A stretch of 64,000 nt of DNA from Chryseobacterium sp. G0201 (GTDB lineage Bacteria; Bacteroidota; Bacteroidia; Flavobacteriales; Weeksellaceae): positions 4,216,001 to 4,280,000 of the forward strand of contig NZ_CP033917.1 in the NCBI RefSeq assembly GCF_003815655.1, given 5' to 3'. The notes beneath the pieces are model-generated. The model saw only the letters and a list, made by a program, of their open reading frames with translations, was not told the DNA's origin and made no database searches. A program made the position numbers and the translations under genes. Shown piece by piece: positions 26,947 to 35,787 of the stretch; position 1 is the stretch's first letter; every line of letters starts with the position of its first letter.

Positions 26947-28406
26947 GAATTATAAAATATATACTCCTTATATTTTCTGCAATCATCATTAAAGCTCAGA
27001 GTTTGAACGGTTATCTCGAGAATCAAAAATTTGATGAGTTCCCCAAAAATATAGTCATAGTAAAAAGGAATATTCTTAAAGAAAAATCCTCAATAGAGTT
27101 GGCAAAATACAACTATGTTTTGGGCAAAAATTTTGAATATCTCAATCAGGAAGACTCTGCGCTTTACTACTACATGAAAAGCAGGGATCTATTTGGAAAA
27201 TTAAATTATAAAAATCAGTATCACGATTTGTCGCTGGAAATTCATAAAGTAATTTCTTCACAGGTAAACTATGACAAATATGGATATACTTTTTTTAATG
27301 ATTACTATAATTATGCCTCCAAAACAAGGTCAAATGAAAGATTAGCATTAGCCTACAATCAAAAAGCAATTGAAAAATTTTATGAATTTGATTTTGATAA
27401 AAGAAAAAATGTCGATGTCATTGATTCGGCCATTAAAGTTTTAGATACTGCTTATTCTTACAGTAAAAGTTCTACTGATCTTGAAACAAGAGTGAAAATT
27501 TTAAATAATTTCGGACTTTTTAATTATACAAAAAAAGATTTTCAGGAAGCAGAAAAGTTTTTTATTCAGGGAATTGACTTAGCTTCAAAACATAAAATAC
27601 AATATGAGTTATTCATTCTTTATTACAATTATGGAAATTCATTTTTCATTCAAAAAAAATATAATGAGGCTGTTTTTTGGTTCCTGAAAGCTGAAGCAGT
27701 TCCTATTGAACAATATGAATTAAAATCCAAAAGGCTTCTATATCAGAAGTTAAAGGAAAGTTATGACCATCTTAACGATCATTCAAACCGAAAAAAATAT
27801 GATTCTCTTTACACTCATTTAAACAAAAAAATAAATGATACAGAGCAAAATATTGCCATTCATCAAATAAATACCCAATATCAAGTAGTTGAAAAGGATA
27901 AACAGATCTCCTCCCTAAAAAAAATAGCAATGAGTTATCAGGAAAATAAAATACTGTATTTTGTTTTGATAGGATTAGTTTTTCTTATCGCTATGTATTC
28001 CTTCATTCGATGGAAGAGGGTAGACCATACAAAGAAAAAACTGGATCTGGAAAAAGAATCTCTGCAAATTGAGCATACACAGACTATTCAGGAGCTGGAA
28101 AAGGTAAAACAATTGGTCATAGAAGATCATATTGTATTGAAAAACAGAACAAAGATCTACCTCAAGGAACTTTTGTATATCAAAGCCGAAGATCATTATT
28201 TACAGCTTTATACATCGAAGAAGAAAGAATTTGTACGAGGTAAAATTTCTGAGATTATTAAAGAATTGCCACCCAACTTCACGCAGGTTCACAGATCTTT
28301 TATTATTAACAAAAATTCGATTATTTCCAATAACGGAACCTCCGTTTTTCTGGAAGGGAAAATAGAAATTCCTTTATCTAGAAATTTTAAAAAGAATATT
28401 GAATAA
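26943..28406 (+). CDS. Membrane-anchored TPR sensor with C-terminal LytTR DNA-binding domain
   Basis: A 487-residue protein: signal peptide or N-terminal anchor (1-19), helical repeats of TPR type (about 130-290; LGLFNY..DFQEAEKFFIQGIDLA and YYNYGNSFFIQKKYNEAVFWFLKA are clear units), a membrane helix (about 337-356), a coiled coil (360-395) and a LytTR domain (397-487; YIKAEDHYLQLYT and FTQVHRSFIINKNSI are typical). The TPR part would face the periplasm and the LytTR part the cytoplasm, making it a one-component membrane regulator. Placed last in the operon, it probably controls it. It overlaps the previous gene by 4 bases and is followed by a terminator. Confidence 0.85.
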   Translation: MRIIKYILLIFSAIIIKAQSLNGYLENQKFDEFPKNIVIVKRNILKEKSSIELAKYNYVLGKNFEYLNQEDSALYYYMKSRDLFGKLNYKNQYHDLSLEIHKVISSQVNYDKYGYTFFNDYYNYASKTRSNERLALAYNQKAIEKFYEFDFDKRKNVDVIDSAIKVLDTAYSYSKSSTDLETRVKILNNFGLFNYTKKDFQEAEKFFIQGIDLASKHKIQYELFILYYNYGNSFFIQKKYNEAVFWFLKAEAVPIEQYELKSKRLLYQKLKESYDHLNDHSNRKKYDSLYTHLNKKINDTEQNIAIHQINTQYQVVEKDKQISSLKKIAMSYQENKILYFVLIGLVFLIAMYSFIRWKRVDHTKKKLDLEKESLQIEHTQTIQELEKVKQLVIEDHIVLKNRTKIYLKELLYIKAEDHYLQLYTSKKKEFVRGKISEIIKELPPNFTQVHRSFIINKNSIISNNGTSVFLEGKIEIPLSRNFKKNIE

Positions 28407-28434
28407 CTTATATTAAACTTCAAAAACTTGTCTC

Positions 28435-28460
28435 AAGCCTCCTATAGTGGAGGCTTTTTT
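28435..28460 (+). terminator. Rho-independent terminator of the caspase operon
   Basis: AAGCCTCC (28435-28442) pairs with GGAGGCTT (28449-28456) around a six-base loop, followed by a T-run to 28460. It lies directly before the end of the convergent MarR-GNAT gene. Confidence 0.9.
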
Positions 28461-29409
28461 ATAGTATTAATTCCATTTGAATATTACAGCGTTTGTAAGG
28501 CGTAGCATGCCCGGCGACTTTTTCAAAACCTAGTTTATAATACAGATTAATAGCTGGTTTTAGGATCGTATTGCTTTCAAGATATAGCTTTGAAGCGCCT
28601 AATTCCCTAGCAGTATCAGCTACTTTCTTCCCAAGAAGCCAGCCAATACTTTTTCCTTGTGCTTTGGGTGATACAGCCATTTTTGCCATTTCAAAATCGT
28701 AATTTCCGTCATTCATTTTAATTAAAGCACAAACTCCCAAAGGCTCATCATGGTACAACGCGACAAATATTTTTCCGCCTTTATCTAAGATATATTCTTT
28801 CGGATTATCCAATGCTTTGTAATCGGCTTCTTCCATTTCAAAATAGGTTGAGATCCATTCTTCATTCAGAGATCGAAAAGCTTCCTGATATTTAGGCTGA
28901 TATTCTACAATCTGTACATCTTTACTTTCGCGATCTTTTTTCTGATCCAGAACTCGTTTGAAGAGCGATTTTTTTTCTAAAAGAAACTCCCATTCTGCGA
29001 TAGCTTCCCAAAGATTGTGTGTAGCTTCGGATGTCATCTTTTCAATCGCATTTTCTATATCTATATATTGAATTTGCAGGGTTTTGGAAATTTCAATTCC
29101 TTTTTTGGTCAATCCTACAACATTTCTTCTTTTATCGTCAGATTGTAATTTTGAATTTATGAGATCTGCTGCAGTCATTTCTTTGATAATCTTCGTAACA
29201 GACGGCTGGGAATGACCAATCTCTTCAGCAATTTCTGTAACTGTTTTTCCTCCATTTTCTGCCAGAATAAAAAATACAGGAAACCATTTTGGAGAAAATT
29301 CTATATTGTATAATTCATAGATTTTGGCAGCATCTTCAGTTACCTTTCCCGTAAGTAACCTTAATCTGCTTCCTATCGCCATTTTTCCTGTTCTGTTATA
29401 AAAATCCAT
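28459..29409 (-). CDS. Bifunctional MarR-type regulator / GNAT N-acetyltransferase
   Basis: A 316-residue fusion. Residues about 1-145 are a MarR-type winged helix (VTEIAEEIGHSQPSVTKIIKEM as recognition region, DDKRRNVVGLTKKG as wing). Residues about 160-316 are a GNAT acetyltransferase with the acetyl-CoA loop in AVSPKAQGKSIGWLLGKKV and YYKLGFEKV near the end. Such fusions are common in Bacteroidetes; acetylation target and inducing signal are unknown. It is convergent with the caspase operon and shares its terminator region. Confidence 0.9.
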   Translation of the reverse strand: MDFYNRTGKMAIGSRLRLLTGKVTEDAAKIYELYNIEFSPKWFPVFFILAENGGKTVTEIAEEIGHSQPSVTKIIKEMTAADLINSKLQSDDKRRNVVGLTKKGIEISKTLQIQYIDIENAIEKMTSEATHNLWEAIAEWEFLLEKKSLFKRVLDQKKDRESKDVQIVEYQPKYQEAFRSLNEEWISTYFEMEEADYKALDNPKEYILDKGGKIFVALYHDEPLGVCALIKMNDGNYDFEMAKMAVSPKAQGKSIGWLLGKKVADTARELGASKLYLESNTILKPAINLYYKLGFEKVAGHATPYKRCNIQMELIL

Positions 29410-29490
29410 ATGCTTTATTTTTCATTTATAATTAATATAAAAATGCTCACTTTCAATTCATTTAAATAATTAATTACATAATCAGTTATG

Positions 29491-29498
29491 CAAATATA
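29491..29498 (-). promoter_or_regulatory. -7 element TATATTTG of the MarR-GNAT gene
   Basis: Perfect TAnnTTTG match on the minus strand, about 80 bases before the start codon. No convincing -33 element was found. Confidence 0.35.
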
Positions 29499-29531
29499 TA
29501 AAATAATTCTTTACTGATAATTTTTCCAATA

Positions 29532-29565
29532 AAAAAGATGTCCATCAGCTGACGAACATCTTTTT
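29532..29565 (-). terminator. Probable terminator after the small membrane protein gene
   Basis: AAAAAGATGT (29532-29541) pairs with ACATCTTTTT (29556-29565). T-runs occur on both strands, so it could work both ways; it lies just after the small gene ending at 29592. Confidence 0.75.
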
Positions 29566-29591
29566 ATAATGTAAGATTAATTATTGAATTT

Positions 29592-29762
29592 TTAATCAAG
29601 CGGTTTTCTGCCCGAAATAATATTATAAAGAATTACAACAATGGCAATTACCAATAAAACATGGATTAAATAACCCGTACTGATTCCTGGTACAATACCC
29701 AACATTCCCAATAGCCATACAATAATACAAATGACTGCTACTAACCATAATAAACTTTTCAT
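29592..29762 (-). CDS. Small two-helix membrane protein, lmo0937 family
   Basis: A 56-residue protein found by hand translation. It consists of two hydrophobic helices (about 3-24 and 30-50) separated by PGISTG and ending in GRKPLD. This is the layout of the lmo0937 family of stress-associated small membrane proteins, whose function is unknown. A short palindrome GCATA-TAC-TATGC (29798-29810) lies 36 bases upstream and may be a regulator site. Confidence 0.8.
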   Translation of the reverse strand: MKSLLWLVAVICIIVWLLGMLGIVPGISTGYLIHVLLVIAIVVILYNIISGRKPLD

Positions 29763-29881
29763 AATAGTAATTTTTTAAGTGATTCGATTAAATACTAGCA
29801 TATACTATGCCTTTTATTAAATATGAATGCGTTTTTTTAATAATAAACACATAAATAGCGACTTATATTTTTATTTAAAAT

Positions 29882-30271
29882 TTAAGATTTCTCTAAATTA
29901 TCAGTAGATTTCAAAGCCCAGCCAATCAACGGAGCCTGCATAAAAAGCCTTCCCAATCTTTGGTTATCTGTATTCAAACCAAAAGAATCTTTTCTGTTCT
30001 GATATTGAGCAATATTTCCCGGAAGAACGGCAGCAAAGAATGTTGCAACAACTTTACCCATCGTCTTTCTATACTTTTTAGGAGTTGCAATGACTGCTGT
30101 ACCTAAAAGTATTTCAGCAATTCCTGAATATACTACAGTATCATCTTTCTTTAAAGGAACCCAATCCGGAACCTGAGCCTGAAATTCTTTTCTTGCAAAG
30201 GTAAGATGACCAATTCCTGCAGTAATTAAAAAGGTTCCAAGAGCAATTCTTGATATTTCTTTAGCTTCCAT
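29882..30271 (-). CDS. DoxX-like integral membrane protein
   Basis: A 129-residue protein with about four hydrophobic segments, including ALGTFLITAGIGHLTFARKEFQAQVP at the N-terminus and YSGIAEILLGTAVIATP in the middle, the usual appearance of short DoxX-type proteins. Role unknown; some relatives work with redox or thiol stress systems. It has its own gap on both sides and no obvious operon partner. Confidence 0.75.
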   Translation of the reverse strand: MEAKEISRIALGTFLITAGIGHLTFARKEFQAQVPDWVPLKKDDTVVYSGIAEILLGTAVIATPKKYRKTMGKVVATFFAAVLPGNIAQYQNRKDSFGLNTDNQRLGRLFMQAPLIGWALKSTDNLEKS

Positions 30272-30489
30272 ATTTTATATTTTAGTGATTTTTGTTTTTG
30301 AAAAGGTATGAAAAGACAGTACGTCTATCATTTCCATTAAATACTTCCAATAATAAGACCAAAGAAGCCGATCATTAAAAATTTAAATCAAAATTAAATT
30401 TTTAACGGATCATATCAATTCATTTTTATCGATTGATTCATAAGTAGGTATGCCGGAATTTTGCATAAAATGAAAACAATTATACATCA

Positions 30490-30520
30490 AAAAACATCTC
30501 TCAATTTGAAAGATGTTTTT
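30490..30520 (-). terminator. Terminator after the SDR gene
   Basis: AAAAACATCT (30490-30499) pairs with AGATGTTTTT (30511-30520); the minus strand continues with T residues. It is 20 bases beyond the SDR stop codon. Confidence 0.75.
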
Positions 30521-30540
30521 GCTATTTATTTCTCCTTTGT

Positions 30541-31536
30541 TTACTTTTTATTTGAAGACCGATTTGCCAATAACATATAGGCCAATCCAAGGCCAACTCC
30601 GGCTAAAACAGCCATTTTTGTTTTCTTTGAAGGAATCGGAAGCATGGTTTCACCATAAATTCTGTGAGGTTCTGATGATTGGTATAAAACATTTCCGTCA
30701 TCGGAAGGAGCTTTTTTTACCTTCATCATTAATCTCATTCCCGCGGAGGCAATATTGATGATCGGTTTTGGAAATAATCCATACACATTTTTAAGAATTA
30801 ATGAAACTGCATCCGGAAACAGATCTTTACGCGGATTTTTTGCTAATTCAACTATTTTCGCTGCGGTATCTCTTGGATCTGCGGCAAATGGGGGGATTTT
30901 AAAATCCAGTCCCGAATACTTTGCAGAATGCATATTACCTGTAGACCTTTGGATCTGAGGATAGAGGTTGCAAATATGAACATTTGGGAAATCTGAAATT
31001 TCTCCGTGAAGACATTCCATCATCCCACGAATTCCAAATTTTGTTGTCGAATACACCGCACTGTACGGAGCAGGCATAAATCCGCCAATCGAAACATTAT
31101 TGATAAGAATACCTTCATTCTGTCTTTTGAAAATAGGCAATACAGAATAGGCACCATGCATATAGCCAAACAGATTTGTTTTGATCACCTGTTCGTTAAG
31201 CTTCATTGGGATCTCTTCAAATTTTCCGCTGGCCATTACACCGGCATTATTTACCCAGATATCAATTCTACCGTTAAACTGTAAAGCTGTCTGAGCCAGA
31301 TTTTCAACCTGTTCCGCTACCGAAACATCTGTAGGCACACCGATCGCCGCCACATCCAGGTCTCTGCAAAGACTTACCGTTTCATCCAATGCTTCTTTAC
31401 CTCTCGCAGCAATAACAATGTTACAACCTTCCAGTGCAAATGCTTCAGCAACCGCTCTTCCTACGCCGCTGCTTCCGCCTGTAATAACAACTGTTTTTCC
31501 TCTAAGGCTTTTTTCTAATATATGATCTGATTTCAT
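30541..31536 (-). CDS. SDR family oxidoreductase with C-terminal membrane anchor
   Basis: A 331-residue short-chain dehydrogenase. The NAD(P)-binding GGSSGVG is at 20-26, NNAG at 97-100, the catalytic Tyr162 and Lys166 in YSTTK. The domain is longer than a classical 250-residue SDR because of a C-terminal extension ending in a hydrophobic helix (about 308-323, AVLAGVGLGLAYMLL) and a basic tail, which would tether it to the inner membrane. Substrate unknown. It stands alone with a terminator downstream. Confidence 0.88.
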   Translation of the reverse strand: MKSDHILEKSLRGKTVVITGGSSGVGRAVAEAFALEGCNIVIAARGKEALDETVSLCRDLDVAAIGVPTDVSVAEQVENLAQTALQFNGRIDIWVNNAGVMASGKFEEIPMKLNEQVIKTNLFGYMHGAYSVLPIFKRQNEGILINNVSIGGFMPAPYSAVYSTTKFGIRGMMECLHGEISDFPNVHICNLYPQIQRSTGNMHSAKYSGLDFKIPPFAADPRDTAAKIVELAKNPRKDLFPDAVSLILKNVYGLFPKPIINIASAGMRLMMKVKKAPSDDGNVLYQSSEPHRIYGETMLPIPSKKTKMAVLAGVGLGLAYMLLANRSSNKK

Positions 31537-31981
31537 GTTGTGAATGGTTTTAAGGATTGTACTTAACTAAAAAGAACCTATTATTATGCCATACACCTAT
31601 AAAACTTTCATTATAATTGATTAATATATAAATATCTAAAATTTAGCCCTTAAAATAAAAATCATGACGTTCTGAATCTCAATTAAATATTTCGTCTTTA
31701 TCTAAATTATTTATTATTTTTGATAAAAACCATTAAAAAAAATACTTCTAAAATAACTGAGCCTAAAATTCTAACCTTTCAAAATGCAAGATATAGAACT
31801 TGAACATTCTGAAGAGTTACAGATTTTCATCTAACATTTTTGGTATGACAAAAGAAAATTTGGAAAAGTAGAATAGAGGTTTTGAGTTAGTAACGAATGA
31901 TACGAAGATTTTATCTCCTTTAAATTTAATAGACTTTGATTCTCGTACTTTGCAAACAAACATTTAATAATAAAAAACAAT

Positions 31982-32065
31982 ATGGAAAACCAAAACAGTC
32001 AAAAAGATAATCCAAATTCATCCGCTGACAAAATTCTAAATGTTATAGGAATTGGCGGAATTTAA
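31982..32065 (+). CDS. Possible 27-residue small ORF
   Basis: Reads MENQNSQKDNPNSSADKILN followed by VIGIGGI. A TACTTTG box (31946-31952) is placed where a -7 element could be, and the frame ends one base before the convergent gene. The polar N-terminus and glycine-rich end resemble a leader peptide or the stump of a longer protein cut by a stop. Nothing else is visible in the surrounding gap 31537-32066. Could be chance. Confidence 0.25.
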   Translation: MENQNSQKDNPNSSADKILNVIGIGGI

Positions 32066-32066
32066 T

Positions 32067-32558
32067 TCATTTTTTTAATCCGATGGTCTTTAATGCTTTG
32101 GCAGTTAATGATATTTCATCTAAAACAGAAAATGCCTCAATATCTTTAAATGTTGAACATTTTAAATCATTCTTGCTAAAGGACAATTCAACGGAATTAT
32201 TATTTGATTTAATAATACGCACAACAGAATATCCGTTGTACACCAATTCAAAACCTTCAAACAAGCAGTTTCTTTCTGCGGTTTGATATATCCTATATTC
32301 TTCAAAGCCAACAGCATCGCTTTTTTTTCCGTCATTATGCTCGAGCGACTTCCATATTGCATAGTTTTTTGGTTCCTTCAGCACATTCCCTTGTGGATCT
32401 ACCGGAACAAACATTCCGAGAGTTAAAGGCTGTTTTAAGAAATTAGCATAATTATTCATCAAGCGTAATGTCTGAAGATCAGCATATCCTTCGTTTGAAT
32501 AATATTCAATAACAAAAGTTGTCATCGGAATCAGCTTGTGAGACGCATCAGTCGGCAT
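32067..32558 (-). CDS. Unknown soluble protein
   Basis: A 163-residue protein that I do not recognise. No signal peptide or membrane helix. Residues 12-60 (TTFVIEYYSNEGYADLQTLR then FLKQPLTLGMFVP) and 95-125 (RNCLFEGFELVYNGYSVVRI) look beta-rich. The ATG at 32525 (residue 12) is an alternative start. It has isolated position between a small ORF candidate and a large palindrome, which is a usual place for accessory genes. No function can be assigned. Confidence 0.55.
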   Translation of the reverse strand: MPTDASHKLIPMTTFVIEYYSNEGYADLQTLRLMNNYANFLKQPLTLGMFVPVDPQGNVLKEPKNYAIWKSLEHNDGKKSDAVGFEEYRIYQTAERNCLFEGFELVYNGYSVVRIIKSNNNSVELSFSKNDLKCSTFKDIEAFSVLDEISLTAKALKTIGLKK

Positions 32559-32669
32559 AACCTATCATTTTTTTTCGGAAATAAATATAATATTTTTATT
32601 TTACTGACACGAATTTGTTGCTTTAAATTTTTAGAAGTAAAATATATGGAAATCAATAACAATGATCAG

Positions 32670-32713
32670 ATTTATAAAACCATAATCAAATATTTGATTA
32701 TGGTTTTATAAAT
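32670..32713. repeat. 44-bp perfect palindrome
   Basis: The sequence from 32670 to 32713 equals its own reverse complement with no loop (half-site contains TAAAACCATAATCAAA). No long U-tract follows on either strand, though it lies between the XRE gene end and the unknown gene start, where it could act as a transcript end or as a protein-binding site. Confidence 0.85.
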
Positions 32714-32805
32714 TATTTAATTTAAACTAATCAGTAGAGTAGACTTATCTTTCTGTTTCCAACTTATTAAAGGTAAAAACAGAAAGATAATTGATGTAAT
32801 GTATA

Positions 32806-33486
32806 TTAAAAATCTTGTGGGAAAATCCCAGATGCATACTGCCATACTTCCAGAATTTCTTCAAAAGGAATGTCATAAGGCTCATAAAATGTATTATCAG
32901 CAGCAACGGTGATAAAACCTGTATTTTTTGACTTTAATCTTTTGTAAGTAATTCCGTCGTTTGAGGTCACAAATATGTAAGAAGTTCCTGATTTTAAATC
33001 ATTAATTCCTTCCATATATTTTCCAATGATAAACGACCCATCCTTAAATGGAGGCATAGAATCTCCACTGGCAGGAAAAGCCCTGAATTTTCCATTCTTC
33101 AAAAAAGGCAAAGAAATCGTTTCCAAACTTTCAATATATTCAGGATCACTATACCCCCTCAAATATCCCATAGAAGCCTTTTGAGGAATAATCTCAATAC
33201 TTTCATTCCCTTTCTGATCTACCACAACAGGCAACACAATTCTATTATCCGGAAGTTTCAACATATCATCCAAAGGATATTTTATCAGATCAACAGATAG
33301 CAACAAATCAATGCTTACATGAAATAATCTTGAAATCCTGATCAATACATCGACAGGAGGTTTTGATCTGCCGTTTTCGTAGGAAATATATCGTGAAGTG
33401 GTTATGGTAATCTGCTCAGACAATTCGCGTTGGGTGATTCCTAATTTACCTCGCAAAAGCCTGATGTTTTCTGAAAAAATTGACAT
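32806..33486 (-). CDS. XRE family regulator with S24 (LexA-like) domain
   Basis: A 226-residue protein: helix-turn-helix at 5-62 (LGITQRELSEQITITTSRYISYENGR) and an S24 peptidase-like domain from about 95, with S143 in SGDSMPP as nucleophile and a candidate general-base lysine near YKRL. I see no clear Ala-Gly cleavage site between the domains, so it may bind ligand or dimerise without self-cleavage. Such regulators are frequent in Flavobacteriia and are also phage-repressor relatives, but no phage genes lie nearby. It is divergent from the YHYH gene. Confidence 0.88.
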   Translation of the reverse strand: MSIFSENIRLLRGKLGITQRELSEQITITTSRYISYENGRSKPPVDVLIRISRLFHVSIDLLLSVDLIKYPLDDMLKLPDNRIVLPVVVDQKGNESIEIIPQKASMGYLRGYSDPEYIESLETISLPFLKNGKFRAFPASGDSMPPFKDGSFIIGKYMEGINDLKSGTSYIFVTSNDGITYKRLKSKNTGFITVAADNTFYEPYDIPFEEILEVWQYASGIFPQDF

Positions 33487-33780
33487 TATTAAAAATTAGA
33501 TCGCGAAAATACAAATTGTTTATTCGACATCACCAATTTTATAGTAAAAATAGGCTTAACTGTGGATAAAAAGCTATAAATAATTTCATTAGCTTGGCTT
33601 ATAAAGAACAAACCGTTTGATTATCTACAAAGATGTAAGACCATAAGTTATTGTTTTGTAAAACTTTCACATATTTGTGCATTAGCAAAAATATTTTGAC
33701 CATTACATCTATAAAATCTGAAAATCAATTTTAACTTTTTTCAATTTTAATCGTCCAACAATAAATACTAATAAATTATT

Positions 33781-34557
33781 ATGACCATTAATAAGACTAA
33801 AATCCAAAACCATGTACTTGCAGCTATTGCGGCACTTAGTATTTCATCTTGCAGTAAAGATGATGACACGACAACACCAACTAATGGGAATAATACAGTT
33901 TCAGCAGTTTATTCAAAAATTTATGGTGCAACAAGCATCACCAGTGATGGAACATTTATAACCATTAAAACCAATGGTGTACCTGACCATAAAAGTGCTT
34001 ATTATCCAACAACAAATGCTTTATATGAAGCATATAGTGGAACAACTTTTGGAGGGGGAACTTTTACGCAAAACCCAAATAAAATTGCAACTCAAAATTT
34101 TACTTTTAAAATTCCCGTTAATCCAACTGTTACTACAAATCATTCAGCAACACCGCTTGGTGCTATCGGAGTAGCACTTAATGGAGTAGCTTTATACAAT
34201 CAATATGCAGGCCCAAATAATCAAGTGTTAACTTCTGAAATTAATAGTTTTGATAAATATTATGGACACCCTACTGCAACATCGCAATATCATTACCATG
34301 TTGAACCTTTATATTTAACAACTGTAAAATCAACAAAATCAGGTTTAATGGGGTTTTTATTAGACGGATTTCCTGTTTATGGCCCACAAGAAGAAAACGG
34401 AACAACGGTTACAAGTAGTGCATTAGATGCTTACCACGGGCATACACATGCAACAGTTGACTTTCCTAATGGAATATATCATTATCATTTTACAGCAGAT
34501 GCACCATATTTGAATGGAAACGGCTATTATGGAACACCAGGAACTGTTACGCAATAA
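33781..34557 (+). CDS. YHYH-domain lipoprotein
   Basis: A 258-residue lipoprotein with signal peptide ending at C24 in SISSCSKDD. Two YHYH motifs are seen (170-173 and 233-236) and between them HGHTHAT (219-225), which together define the YHYH domain family. The clustering of histidines suggests metal binding, but the role is not established. The stop codon overlaps the start of the next gene, and a SCO-type copper chaperone follows, so copper handling at the cell surface is a fair guess. Confidence 0.85.
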   Translation: MTINKTKIQNHVLAAIAALSISSCSKDDDTTTPTNGNNTVSAVYSKIYGATSITSDGTFITIKTNGVPDHKSAYYPTTNALYEAYSGTTFGGGTFTQNPNKIATQNFTFKIPVNPTVTTNHSATPLGAIGVALNGVALYNQYAGPNNQVLTSEINSFDKYYGHPTATSQYHYHVEPLYLTTVKSTKSGLMGFLLDGFPVYGPQEENGTTVTSSALDAYHGHTHATVDFPNGIYHYHFTADAPYLNGNGYYGTPGTVTQ

Positions 34558-35153
34558 TGAGAATTATTTTTTATTTTAATTTATTTTTTTTGATTTGTTC
34601 ATGTTCTCAAAACAAATCAAGAGAAGTTCAATTTTCAAATCAATCCATTCCTAAAATATACATACTGAAATCTTCAACAAACATTTCTATAAAAAATGAC
34701 ACTGTATTTTCAAATAACAAAAGATACTCAGGTTATTTGTATGAATTATATTCAAACAATTTAGACACATTATCTATTCAAGGCTATTTTAATGGTTTAC
34801 AAAGTGATATCGAAAAAAAATGGTATCCTAATAGCAAAATTATGGAATATCGCATACACTCGAACGGGAAAAAGAATGGAAAACAAACTGCATATTGGGA
34901 AAATGGTAATAAAAAATTCGAGTTTATAGCAAAAGACGATGTGTACGAGGGACAATTGAAAGAATGGAATGTAGAAGGCAAATTAATTCATTTTGCTAAC
35001 TACAAAAACGGGCAAGAAAACGGAACGCAAAAACTTTGGTACGATAACGGGAAAATAAGAGCCAATTATGTAATTATTGAGGGGAAAAGATATGGATTAT
35101 TAGGAACTAAAAATTGTAGAAATGTATCGGATAGTATATTTATTGTTAAGTAG
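34557..35153 (+). CDS. MORN-repeat (YwqK-like) lipoprotein
   Basis: A 198-residue lipoprotein, signal peptide ending at the cysteine in LICSCSQN. From about residue 85 it has repeated units of the form WYPNSKIMEY, YWENGNKKFEF, WNVEGKLIHF and WYDNGKIRAN, each followed by GxxxG-type turns. These are the toxin-antitoxin-annotated YwqK/MORN-variant repeats that form flat beta sheets; the antitoxin label is not supported by anything here. It overlaps the YHYH stop by one base and the SCO gene by 32 bases. Confidence 0.8.
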   Translation: MRIIFYFNLFFLICSCSQNKSREVQFSNQSIPKIYILKSSTNISIKNDTVFSNNKRYSGYLYELYSNNLDTLSIQGYFNGLQSDIEKKWYPNSKIMEYRIHSNGKKNGKQTAYWENGNKKFEFIAKDDVYEGQLKEWNVEGKLIHFANYKNGQENGTQKLWYDNGKIRANYVIIEGKRYGLLGTKNCRNVSDSIFIVK

Positions 35154-35787
35154 TGTTTTGTTTATAAGTTGTAATCAGAATCAGAATCAGAATAAAAATA
35201 AGAAAGAAAAAGTTGCATTGCCTTATTATAATGAACCTACATTTACACCCATTTTTGAGAGCAACAAAGCTTTGGTTGAGAAAAGAATTAGTCACAAAAT
35301 TGATGATTTTTCATTCTTAAATCAAGACAGCGTTCTAATAAATCAAAAAATAATTGAAGGTAGAATTCATATTGCTAATTTTATTTTCACTTCTTGTGGT
35401 AGTATTTGCCCTACAATGACAAAAAATTTAAAAATGGTGAGTGATAGTTTAGCAAACCAAAAAAACATCGTTTTCTTGTCTTTTTCGGTTACACCTTGGA
35501 TAGACAAACCTTACGTTCTGAAAAGGTACAAAAGAGATAACGAGATTGAAAATAAAAATTGGCACTTTCTCACAGGAAATAAAGCAGATATTTACAAATT
35601 AGCAAGACAATCTTATTTTGCAGAAGAAGATATAGGATTTAGCAAAGACAGTACAGAATTTTTGCATACAGAACATTTTGTTTTGGTAGACAAAAACAAG
35701 AGAATTCGTGGAATTTACAATGGTACATTGACTTTCGAAATGGAACAATTATTAGACGATATTAGAACATTAAGCACTGAAAAATAA
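35122..35787 (+). CDS. SCO1/SenC-family lipoprotein
   Basis: A 221-residue thioredoxin-fold lipoprotein, lipobox cysteine in LFISCNQN. The copper-binding CxxxC is C92 and C96 (TSCGSICPTM), with the conserved histidine at H185 (TEHFVLVD). SCO proteins deliver copper to the CuA site of cytochrome c oxidase or act as thiol reductases. Its start lies 32 bases inside the MORN gene, an unusually long overlap; a later start would lose the lipobox, so the overlap appears real. It forms a three-gene unit with the YHYH and MORN genes, away from any oxidase genes. Confidence 0.88.
   Translation: MYRIVYLLLSSVLFISCNQNQNQNKNKKEKVALPYYNEPTFTPIFESNKALVEKRISHKIDDFSFLNQDSVLINQKIIEGRIHIANFIFTSCGSICPTMTKNLKMVSDSLANQKNIVFLSFSVTPWIDKPYVLKRYKRDNEIENKNWHFLTGNKADIYKLARQSYFAEEDIGFSKDSTEFLHTEHFVLVDKNKRIRGIYNGTLTFEMEQLLDDIRTLSTEK

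Noticed and set aside
32640..32712. Small frame MEINNNDQIYKT... running into the palindrome
   Set aside because: Half of it is made by the palindrome itself and no promoter or start signal is seen.
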